64,000 bases of DNA, taken from contig NW_025934876.1 in NCBI RefSeq assembly GCF_000764305.2, positions 186,001 to 250,000 on the forward strand, written 5' to 3'. The notes beneath the pieces are model-generated. The model saw nothing but the letters and a program-made list of their open reading frames with translations. It made no database searches and was not told the DNA's origin. This DNA is from Hyalella azteca (taxonomy: Eukaryota; Arthropoda; Malacostraca; Amphipoda; Hyalellidae). Below, one piece after another: positions 54,101-64,000 of this stretch; position 1 is the first letter of the stretch; every line of letters begins with the position of its first letter. A program made the translations under genes and the position numbers.

Positions 54101-55619
54101 CGTCTGTTTTGTCAACTCGCCAAGCTAATACCACTTTTTTCATACTACTATACTTGCAGCCGGAAATCGAACATTGGAGCAAGCATCGCTTAAAAACTTC
54201 ATAACTTCTTCGCTAACTTCTTCTAGCATAACTAAGAATGTTCCCCTGTTTGCATGAAATTCTTATTTCAATAAGCCTAGTGTAATTTCTGAGCGAATAT
54301 TTTTGACATAATAACATAAAAATCACTTCGTATTTCGTAAGACTTGTTGTTCACTTCTTTTTTCGGTAAAATCGATTTTTTCTGTTAATATAATTTTTAC
54401 TTTAACAGACTTTTCATAATTTTTCTTGTAGGTGTTAGAGGCACGTACATCTGTGATGATGTGATAGAGGCCTGAAAAGGTTTTTCTTAGGCAAGTTACA
54501 GATTATTTAAATTTGTAATACATCGAATAAGATGCATGTTATCACAATTAGATTGTTGTAAATGAAATTAAACTTCATGAAGAACGTAGGTGCGTATTTA
54601 TGTTCCAAAACGAGGCACCATATCGTCTATCAATAATACTATTTATATTAAAACGTATCCTGAGGCTGGAGAAGATTTCCGTCGTAATTTATTTTGTACA
54701 ACACACTACTAACGATAGTAATTTTCAGTTATAAAAAAAAAACAGAACTCCATGAAGTCCATGTGACAACAGCCGCAACAGAGTACAGTCATGAAACTAA
54801 ATAGTCCTAAGTTACAACAATTTTCGCCCTATAATATAGGTTTGGCTAGCCGGGTGTGATGAAGTCGTTATCTGAATACAAATGAAGTCTAATGACGTCC
54901 AAGAAACGCAGCAGGTCTTCACGGCTGAATCAAGATCGTTTGTGCTCCATCATTCACAGCTTTCTAAATCCACGTTGAGCTTAGTAAGTTACGGCAACTT
55001 ACTTATAAATGCGACCAACTATTAAATCAAACAATTTCAAACAAAATATGCTTACAATAAATCTATTAAGCGTGCATGCATGATGATGAATTCCTACCAA
55101 TCAGAAACTGAAAGTCTTTCGATTAGTTATAAAATCTGCCTGTCTACGATGCGCAGACTGGGGGAGCAGCCATAACCACGAAATTACGTACCCGGCAAAA
55201 ACGTAAAAAGCGCAAACCGAATGTTAATCGAAACTATTAAAATTATTTCAATTATAATTTGAATGAAAAATTGGAAGGTCTTGCGTTAATCAGGCGTAAA
55301 AATGTCGGGAAAAGTGTCGTCACCTTCATATTCGTTTTCTCAGAGCGCTACTTTGAAATTTTGGAGATTTGTGAGTGGACCTCAGATGTCTGACCAACTG
55401 ACTTTTACTTGAATGCTTCATTGCTTATAGCTGTCACTCTGCTGATGGTCTGAAAAGAAATGAGCCCAGTGTAACGAATTACACCGTCGCATAGCGAGAG
55501 GTTTCTGGCATTTCTGTATTTGTAACGTAAATTGAATTTATCGCTCTTTTGTTGTCTTCTATCTGTTTCCTCTATATTATTACCACGTTTTTTACCACGT
55601 TTTTCTTAGTTTCGCTTCG
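48116..55619. other. Long AT-rich stretch without a supported gene
   Basis: Apart from a possible promoter at 49233-49340, I find no exons, RNA genes or transposon ends. Short frames (48998-49222, 49375-49566, 52984-53235, 53435-53647) have no recognised domains. Confidence 0.4.
49233..49340 (-). promoter_or_regulatory. Possible TATA box and 5' exon on the minus strand
   Basis: On the minus strand, TATATA (49333-49340) is followed about 95 bp downstream by a strong donor, TCAGTTGG|GTAAGTATCC, after 49233. The piece between has a short frame starting MARAESAEM that ends in a stop, so it would be largely untranslated. It is 10.8 kb upstream of exchanger exon 1 and on its strand, so it could be the gene's first exon. 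There is no other support. Confidence 0.25.
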
Positions 55620-56885
55620 TCTCTGTCTGTCATAAAAATTTCAAACCTTAATTTAGAGCACTTTTGAATGTCCTAGAAACTTGAAATTTGGCATACATGC
55701 TTATGCTGCCTAACAGTTCAAGATTTGATCACCAGAAAAAAATAATAAAAAAATTAATTTTTTTCTTTTTAATTTAAAAAAAGCCTAAAAATTCACGGTT
55801 GGGAATCGAGTTTTTTTGTCGCTAAATTTTACAATTGCTAAAATTATTAAACTAAAAGAATAAAATAAATAAATATAAAACCATTTTTAAAAACCACGTT
55901 TTTCCGGTGTTCTCAAAACTAAAAAGGATGAAATAAAACAAATAAAAAACTTTAAAAAACCACGTTTTCTTAACGAATAAAAAAGAAAAACATTAACTCT
56001 TAGATAACATTACATAACATTTTACATAACTTTAATGTTATGTAAGAGTTAATGTTTTTCTTTTTTGTCCGTTAAGAAAACGTGCGTTTTAAAAGTTTTT
56101 TATTTGTTTTATCTTCTTTTCGCTTCGTGTCCGTCTGTCTGTCATCAAAAATTCAAACCTTAATTTAGAGCACTTCTGAAGATCCTAGAAACTTAAAATC
56201 TGGTATGCATGCTTATGCTGCCTAACAATTCAAGATTTGACCATCAGAAGTAGTAAGTTTATAGTTAAAAATCGTTAAATTTAATTAACTGACTTTTGTA
56301 TGGAGATAAAAAATGTACGGTTGGGAATAGAGTTTTTTAGGTAGGTTTTTAGGTATAATCGAAGTATTGAACTAAAAAGTAGAAAATAAATAAAAATAAA
56401 AAACCATTTGAAAAAAACACGTTTTTCTGGTGGTTACAAAACTAAAAACAATAAAATAAAACAAATAAAAAAAAACTTTAAAAAACACGTTTTCTTAACG
56501 GACAAAAGAGAAACATTAACTTTGTCAGTGAGTTGTCCTAAATTTTATTCTTGACCTAAAATGAAGTCTAAAGCTTATTTTTTCAAATCTTATGCTGAGA
56601 AAACACAAAAAAACGTGAGGCGGGCACTGTGAAGATCTAAATATAATATATTTTGAGGAGCTACAGATTAATTATTGTAAATAGAACTTGGATAACGGAT
56701 GTGTCTTACAGCTAGCCCGCCCCACGTTTTTTGTGTTTTCTCAGCATAAGATTTGAAAAATAAAATTCAGACTTCATTTTAGGTCAAGAATAAAATTTAG
56801 GACAACTCACCTGAAAAAGGTGTTGTTTCTTTTTTTTTGTCCGTTAAGAAAACGTGGATTTTAAAAGTTTTTTTATTTGTTTTAT
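55620..56885. repeat. Tandemly duplicated foldback block with two large hairpins
   Basis: Two ~520-bp units each begin with CAAACCTTAATTTAGAGCAC and the CTTATGCTGCCTAACA-TTCAAG block (55640 and 56152). Each is followed by a large inverted repeat. Hairpin 1 has ~80-bp arms (55931-56012 and 56033-56112). Hairpin 2 has ~175-bp arms (56453-56625 and 56711-56885). Both have the same outer arm, with CACGTTTTCTTAACG and poly-A/T runs. Hairpin 2 has a longer inner arm, including AAATCTTATGCTGAGAAAAC. No coding region. Possibly a foldback-type transposon. Confidence 0.85.
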
Positions 56886-58246
56886 TAGATGAACTCTTAT
56901 TATTGAAAGTCTTTCAACGTGAAGCACAAATTTGGCATTTCGGTATGGCGTCAATTAACCAAGCTTTCAGTACGTTTTATTTTTGGCCTGAGGTTAATGG
57001 ATAGAGAAGCTAAGATTTGAATTGAAAATAATGTGTGCACAAAACGTAGAATGATGGGAGATAATATTATTGCGCATAGTTAATAAATGTGCTGACTGCT
57101 CCAATCGTTACTGGATATACAGTCTTTTGACTTGCTCAATATTCTTTATTATTCAAGTGTCATGAATAATTCGTCAAGAATATTAGAGTAACTTTAAGAT
57201 ATAGGTTGCTTCTTTTTAGCTCTTCGGGATTTTAAAGATGCTGGGAACCATACGAACCTGTATGGAACAGTAAAAGTTAGCATAAGAACAATTTGCTTGA
57301 TTTATAGTATGTCTGGTGCGTGACTCGAATTCCTGCTTTCCTGTACATCATTTTAACTGAGAAACATGCAAAGCTTTAGAGACAAATGTATGCATTCGGT
57401 CATAAAAATAAGAACAAGAGCACCCACGAACAATACTAAATATTTTTGCAACCTAGTTGCGTTTATGTTCTTCCAAGTACATGGATTGCACTTGAAAAAA
57501 TGTTTTATATTACGTCATGAGAGTTTGCCTGCAATTTTAGAAATATTATTCCGGATTCTGAGCACGAGATGGAGGTAAATAAATCAAGCGCAAATTTTCC
57601 CATTTAAAATACTGACGTAACTAATTTTGCCTAATCGATCAAGACATGGATGAAATAATTATTTGTTTGAAAAATACTTGTGTCTTATGTAATGGTTCAA
57701 CTTTAAATCTTATCAAAATAAAAGCCACTATCAAATAGTTCAGAAGGATGAAAGTCGAACAAACTCTTTTGTATGACAATAATTGCACCGGCAATAGATC
57801 AATCAAGCCACTGTGTTTATCCTAATTGGCATTATATATAACGTATTTAATCTCGATAACAATTAGATAAGCCAATTAGATTATAAGGATTTACACAGTC
57901 GAGTTTGGATTCAAATGTTTATTTAGTTAATGAATTCAGAACAAGTAAAATTGGCTGGAAACAGCAACGGCGTTTTCAGTAATAGCCAAGATGCTTTGTA
58001 AGGTTTTTATTCATTTATTTATTCATCCTTCTGGTAGCAGCAACGATGAAGTAAAATTTGATAAGCAATAGCGATGAAGTAAAATAAGGTTGGCTTGTTC
58101 CGAGCGTGGCTAAGTTTAAAGGGCTCCAGATGTGGTCTCCTTATATAGGCGCTGCGACGTAGCCGCGACGCCAGACAACGTAGACGTTACGTATAAGAAA
58201 TAACGTAGCACGGAGGAAGGGCTCATCGACAGCACTGGAACCGAAA
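56886..58246. other. No gene seen
   Basis: Unremarkable AT-rich DNA. One 70-codon plus frame (57366-57578) has no recognised domain. A GC-rich patch at 58150-58220 holds several CGTAG/ACGTAG words. Confidence 0.4.
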
Positions 58247-59039
58247 CCGTGTTATTTTCCTTTTGTTTGGTTTACATTACCTATGCTTATTTTTGCTCCT
58301 GTGGAAAGTTGGACACATTTTTGGACAAGTGTATCATTTTGCGCGGTAGGATATACTAGATAGGAGCGGCAGGATAGATATAAAGGCATAAACATAATCT
58401 TGGTCAGGTTCAAACAGGATTTGACAGTAAAATTAATTTGCAGCAATTTCAGCTATTAATTCAAATCGAAAATTTTCAACTGACCTGACTTTTTTAATGC
58501 CTTTATGAATATGGAATGAATGAGGAGCTTAATTGGAGAAATTTAGAGGAAATCGGTTAGAGGAGTAGGAAGTTGCACGGAAAAAGACAGCAAGTAAAGT
58601 TAAAAGTTTCACTGCGTGTTAAAAGAAGATGAAAGACTTAAATTAGGATTGCACATTGCGAAACAGCATAACCAATTGCCATCGTGAATTGCACGACCCC
58701 ATTTCTGACATAATAGAACTATCGATATTTAATAACCTTCGATTATACTTTGAAATCATTTGAAATATTTGCTGTAATTTGATATATATTAAACATACCG
58801 TATATTTAACAACTTTGATATGTATTTGATATAGATTTTATTAAAATTAATTTAATATATTTATTTGAAATTAACATAAACTTTGCTATAGATTTGCAAT
58901 ATATTCGATATTAATTTGATAGAAATTTATATAAATTTGCTTAAAATGATACACTTGTCCAAAAATGTGTCCAGATTCCCACAGGAGCAAAAATAAGCAT
59001 AGGTAATGTAAACAAAACAAATTAAGGAAAATGACACGG
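58247..59039. mobile_element. MITE with ~95-bp terminal inverted repeats
   Basis: The left arm (58247-58342) includes TTTACATTACCTATGCTTAT, TTTTTGCTCCTGTGG and CACATTTTTGGACAAGTGTA. It is repeated inverted at 58945-59039. The core is AT-rich with irregular TTTGATATA-type repeats (58720-58940). The outermost bases are CCGTGT / ACACGG; no target duplication is clear. Confidence 0.83.
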
Positions 59040-60341
59040 CATTCGCACAAAATAAGGAACAGCGAATCAGGTTCATATGAAGTTTGAGAAATACTTAATG
59101 AATGACTAGTATGATGCTTCTGGGGACGCTGATTATATAGTTGACGGCAGAAAACTGTTATTCGTAAGTATCACAGAGTGACGACCACCGCTCGGAACGG
59201 CCAAATGAATCTAAGAAATCTGACGAGCTTGTTCGCCCAGTCTCGGACATTGACTTGTCCGCACAAGCTGGACAAGAGGCAACCGCACTGCGTCGGAAAT
59301 AAATAATTCGAGATTACCTTTATTGTTATGGAAGATTGTTAGGAAAGAATATTTAGCGGTGAAATTCAATTCATTATCTTATAATTTCTTATACATTATC
59401 TTATACATACATTAATATATAATTTCTCACAAGATCGGTATCGAGTTTTTAGGAGCATAATGGTAAGCAATGTGGGTTTAATTTTTATCCATGATATCAC
59501 ATTGAAAATTCTATATAAAAATATAAATAGTACTGTGCTTGAATAGAAAAATGAACTAGTAATTTCCTCAAAGACCAAAATAAAGTCGGTGAAACAGTTA
59601 AGTTTGCCACTATATGCTAAAGAACAAACGGCAATCATGACAAATCATAATGTCAATAGCAAAATTCAAAATCCGCCTTCTGACAATGACACATTATTAT
59701 AATCACATTTACAATCAACCACTCAACACAACGCCCTTCACTAACAAGAGTTAGGCGGCATGCAGAAGTTTACTTATCAAGAAAGGATCTCAATTTCAAG
59801 TTTGATTGATGTCTTCAGTGAACATGGACCGGCTGTTTCCATTCGTAGAAAGTCTGATTGAGCACTAAAAATTTTTTTATAAGCCCTTCAATGAATGAAT
59901 TGCCTATATAAATTCAAAAGACAAAAATTCTGAATCTATCAACAAACCAACGAAACAGCTCTTCAAGGAGTACGCAACTTGCTAGTTTGTTAATGAAAAT
60001 GAAACTAAAGTTCAAGTTGTTGAAATATTCTACCTAATTCTTAAGAAAAAATGCAGAAATTAAAAGTTTCATTGATAACATTTTAAATGAAAATATGGTG
60101 AATTTGCTTATAATTTTCTTAGCTTTTAAATTCTCAAATGTAGGATTACGTATTATCCTAGTATTGCAGCTCCTACGGGATTAACAATTTATCACAGAAG
60201 TCCCAAACAAATATCACGTTCTTTGCGATACTGATACGGAGAAAAGCAGAGCATCAGGACAGATCTGATGTTTAGTATTTTGTTCAAGAGAGTCCTTTTT
60301 ACGTTTAATAGTGAAATTGGTCCGAAGTTTTGGCCTTGGTG
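59040..60341. other. No gene seen
   Basis: AT-rich DNA without recognised exons or element ends. The 59396-59638 minus frame is hydrophobic but matches nothing I know. Confidence 0.4.
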
Positions 60342-60800
60342 TTATAAGGCGTTTGCTTTTGGAAAGAAGAATTTTATGGGATGTTTTAGTGAGACAGGAA
60401 AATAAACAGGGGAGATGGAGTGATTGAACATGTAGAGCAGATAGTGTATCACGATTTTGGGTAGCTGTTTTAGTTTGAAGGTTCTGATGCCTTTGGAACC
60501 AGCTGCTTTCTTTTTCAATGTTCTTAGTGTACCTACGCTGAAGTTTACTCGGTGGAGTATTCGTGGTAAAGCCACCGTAATTATATGGATTAATGAAGTG
60601 AATATGTTGTTGTTTACGGGGTCTTACATTGTGCAGATGTGATCGGTGGCAAAGTCTTCGTTGTCTGCATCAATCTGAGTGAATAAGTGATGCAAGTGTT
60701 GTCGTAAGACCGGTTATTTTTTTCTGATGTGCAGTGTAGAATATTCTTGTGTTTGAGGCTTTGGTTGGTTAATTGGTATGATGTTGGAACCTAACATGCG
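60342..60800 (-). pseudogene. Jockey-like LINE RT fragment
   Basis: The minus frame includes VNFSVGTLRTLKKKAAGSKG, IRTFKLKQLPKIVIHYLLYM, then FNHSISPVYFPVSLKHP. It matches the RT entry of Jockey-type LINEs (LK-LKxxKAxGxDGI...LP-xAI-YL-xIFN-xLxxxYFPxxWK). Stops lie upstream and the fragment is short. It is a different LINE from the CR1-like copies at 24-42 kb, and a more decayed relative is at 35540-36060. Confidence 0.75.
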
Positions 60801-61484
60801 TTAAAAGGAAAACCAGAATTATTCGAATTTCCAAAGTGTTGTTGAGATCCTGCCATGTCTTTGTTTGGAAGTGTCTGTATCACTGAAAGAAATCTGCGCG
60901 TTGAGCGTAGACAGCTAACGTGTCTAAATGGCTGAACTAAACAAAACGAACCAGTCCAAAAATGTTCGTACCTATTTTCGTCTAATATTGATAAAATTTC
61001 TAGCTTGGGCGAAGCCACCTGGCGGAAAACGTCATTGCATGACATAAACATAAGCGCTGAATTTGCTAGCAAGTTTTAATTTAACGCATAATAACATTGT
61101 ATCTGGCCGAAATATCAACGTTATAGTAGTTATAATATAACAAGTAGAACATATCATGCAATAGGGATTAAACTTACGTACGACATTCACATGTTTTATA
61201 GTTTTCAGCGTTGGTGTATGTTTTGCCGCGAATACAGGGGCGGCTTTGAAGCCATTGGATATGAAATATTCGAGTACAGCCTTACGATTACTGTCTGTGT
61301 TATTGTTGAGCCAAATAAAAGATCATCCGCTGTTAATACGAACTTATTAATTATTTCTAATAATGTATGAATGTAGAAAGCTAGGTGAGCCAAAAACTTA
61401 ACCTATAGCTTATGATATCATAGACGTGCTTTTAGCAGAATAAGTTACATAATAATTCAACTTATACCAAGTCAAGTATTCCGA
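60801..61484. other. No gene seen
   Basis: The 60791-61072 and 61205-61393 minus frames have no recognised domain. Confidence 0.4.
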
Positions 61485-61595
61485 GACGTCGGATGACAGG
61501 ACGACAGACGTCGGATGACAGGACGACAGACGTCGGATGACAGGACGACAGACGTCGGATGACAGGACGAGAGACGTCAGATGACAGGACGACAG
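61485..61595. repeat. 22-bp minisatellite, five units
   Basis: The unit GACGTCGGATGACAGGACGA plus CA repeats five times (61485, 61507, 61529, 61551, 61573). The last unit has single changes. Flanks are not related. Confidence 0.95.
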
Positions 61596-61963
61596 AGTAC
61601 AATGCCGCTAAATCAGTCGCTTTGATGTGAATGGAGATATTGACTAAAGATAATTGAAAGTGCTTGAACAGAAATATTTATTAAATATCTGGACATGCGT
61701 AAACTGGTTGCTAGATGTTTGGCTGTAAATGAAAGGAGACCATATTAATCGTCACGATCAGACACATGATCAAATTGTATCGTGCTGCTTCCATCATATA
61801 TCTATTTGGATGTAAATTAACCAAAGTTTAAATGTCAGGGCCAAATATAGTCAAATATGTTAACTTAAACTAAGGCTTCTAAATCTAAGGAAGCGAGCGA
61901 AACCGTGACCGGCTAGGTCTACTTCACCAACGCAAGTGAAGATTAAAGCGTGACCGGCAGAAT

Positions 61964-62700
61964 TTGGCTACACCGCTGTATATGGTCACTCATTTCTACA
62001 TGCATGGGTGCATCGTTTTAGACAACTTTATGTGGTTTGCGACTGCTCGGCGCCAGCATCAGCTTCCGGCCAACCCTGTTCGCGTGGGCAATGAGTTCGT
62101 CAAGCCTGCGTCCGCAGTTGGCAACCTGGGCATTCTGCTGGACTCGGAACTTTCAATGAACAGTGACATTGCCAAAATCACCACCGCTTGCTATGGCGCT
62201 CTGCGACGAATACGTAGCAACAGCCGTTGTCTTTTGAGGTCAGTCCTTGAGGCCTTTTTGGTAGCACTTGTTCTGACCATATTAATTGGACTATGCATGC
62301 ATGGTAATGCCCCACTCTATGGACTTCCGACCACGGCACTTAGTATACTGTAATTCATATTGAACGCTGCTGCTCGAATCGCATGCAATCAGCGAAAATT
62401 CGACCATTTGACGCCGATATTGCGCGATCTTTACAGGCTGCTCATTCAGCAGTACACGCAGTACATTGTCGCTGTTTTGACGTTCCGATGCCTCCACGGT
62501 TTGGCGCCTCCTTCTCACGGAAGGTCTGCAGCGTGTATCGGATCTGCCTTCTAGACGACGATTGCGCTCGTCATCAACAGCGGCCCTCGCCGTACCATCT
62601 ACAGGTCTATCTACCGTTGGCGACAGAGCGTTCCCGGTCGCCGCCGCTAGAACCTGGAACAGTCTGCCGGCTTCCGTAACTTCGGCTCCTTCGTTGCAGG
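61964..62700 (+). pseudogene. LINE RT C-terminal fragment of a third family
   Basis: Two consecutive frames give FMWFATARRQHQLPANPVRV, GNLGILLDSELSMNSDIAKI, TTACYGALRRIRSNSRCL, ALYGLP, then LNAAARIACNQRKFDHLTPI, LRDLYRLLIQQYTQYIVAVL and FRCLHGLAPP. The order and motifs (VxxxxxLGxxxDxxLxxxxHI, AAR, LHWLPI-type) are those of the C-terminal part of CR1/L2/Jockey-superclade reverse transcriptases. There is a frameshift near 62353 and another after 62520. It is 5'-truncated, with the catalytic core absent. Confidence 0.85.
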
Positions 62701-64000
62701 TGAGGTTTCAGTATCTTCCATGTGAATTTTAATTTATTAATTGATTATACATGTGTTCTGGGATTTTGATTTTGGGATTTTGATTTTTTTTGTGTTGTTT
62801 GCTTTTAAATTTTGACTAGTTTTATTCATCAACATTCCGTGAAGCAACATTCCGAGTGCGCCTTCTTCCTTGTATGAGGCCCGCAATTAATCGCACGTAA
62901 CGAAAAATCATGAAGTATTGAGAATTCAAACTTGACTACCAGCCTCGCTGTATAAAACATTTGAACGTGTCTATCCATAACTTTATTTTTAAATAAAGCT
63001 TATTTCGAAGTAAATCACTTTGGAGTCTCATGAGCTCATTCCACCTCGATAAATGGATAAGGAACTAAAAAATGTTGAAATTCTGCAAAGATTCAATCAT
63101 CGCCGTTTATTTCACGTCTTACTATTTATCGTGAATAGTCGAAATCATGGTTGTATTGTAATATCATTGTAATTATGTGCGCAATTATTATTTTGCTCCT
63201 CGTTCGTTTATGATATCTTTATTTAGAGCCAGAACTTAGTGAACCTGTCGTCGTTGCACGAGTGTATGCTTAAGCCACGTACATGGTTTATTAATGTTTG
63301 CTCAGGCACATGTACTTGGTAAAGATCACTTTTTAATGTTTGAGACTTGCCAAAAGCAGGGATTTTAAGACACTGTATATTAATTGAAAATCTCACAAAC
63401 GTCTTTCAGCCTCAAAGACAGAGCGGTAATAACCTTAAATCAAAGACACTGCTTGTAGTTATCATTAAGCAAAATGCATATAATATTTAACATTATATAA
63501 CGTCAGCAATGGAGTTGCGCAAGAGAATTATTTTGAAGGACTAAAATATCAATGAGGTGAAAGCAATACAATATTTATTTTGTTACACCACCGCTGCACC
63601 TTTAAAGCAGACATTGACGCTATATAGTTTCCGATGTGCAACATCGAGACTTAATAGAACAGCAAAAGATACTGACATTTACACTGAAATTTATAATGTG
63701 ACTTCCTTCTAACGTTGTGTGCTGACAAGTTCGCTTCCACTCGATACTTCGTATTTGTAGAAAAAAATATTAAAAATATTCTACAGGTCAGCACACCACA
63801 AAATTCTGGAATTTTTCAGGGTCTGACATTATCAAATTATGTTCATGTTTGTCATTATAATCGCCCACTGCAGGTATGATGGTGATCGACAGCCTTCAGT
63901 TTTCGGGGATATTAAAAAATCTTTTACAATCACGTATAAATAACTAAGAAACGTGGTTAAAATGTCCAACAAGGCCGGCAACTTAATTCAGAGAGTCATT
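62701..64000. other. No gene seen
   Basis: Only simple AT-rich sequence after the LINE fragment; no exon, RNA gene or repeat boundary detected. Confidence 0.4.

Noticed and set aside
1..64000. Integrated viral or other defence-type system
   Set aside because: No capsid, polymerase, integrase or nuclease cassettes other than LINE RT and hAT remnants were recognised.

Overview
This is eukaryotic, AT-rich, repeat-dense genomic DNA, probably from an arthropod or another invertebrate. It has spliceosomal introns of 0.2 to 14 kb, CR1/Jockey-type LINEs, a tRNA-derived SINE, and hAT, TA-target and TTAA-target DNA transposons. There are no bacterial operons and no viral gene that I can recognise. The species cannot be fixed from the sequence alone.

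One real host gene is recognisable. It is an SLC4 chloride/bicarbonate anion exchanger of the AE (SLC4A1-3, AE2-like) type, on the minus strand. I resolved 15 coding exons between 38277 (probable start codon) and 2923. All 14 junctions are phase-compatible and together they give 830 residues: an N-terminal cytosolic domain of about 345 residues, then membrane segments up to the region equivalent to TM10. The remaining C-terminal exons lie beyond the left edge. A possible TATA box and 5' exon at 49233-49340 could be its promoter, but this is weak.

Introns and flanks are filled with mobile DNA. From left to right: a TA-target MITE (21-601); a dispersed repeat (1050-2215); LINE fragments (3565-4860); a hAT element with 8-bp target duplication and a transposase remnant (13183-14185); a TIR element ending 30 bp from an exon (19999-21057); a GTAGCG-rich hAT element with 8-bp duplication carrying a nested TTAA-target element (21601-23705); a pile of CR1-like LINE fragments in both orientations (24071-30440), one holding another insertion and another holding a sequencing-adapter junction; a TIR element (30749-31513); SINE copies (31738-32438); a second GTAGCG hAT element with 8-bp duplication (39346-39819); another LINE (40868-42480); more TIR or foldback elements (46941-47595, 55620-56885, 58247-59039); and LINE remnants of two other families (60342-60800, 61964-62700).

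Most notable points: a 144-bp tandem array that repeats the splice acceptor and first 72 bp of exchanger exon 2; a perfect 38-bp Nextera mate-pair junction adapter at 27093-27130, which marks the surrounding ~700 bp as a probable assembly chimera; an in-window empty site for a nested transposon; and a SINE whose 3' tail matches the local LINE. From about 42.5 to 64 kb there is no convincing gene.
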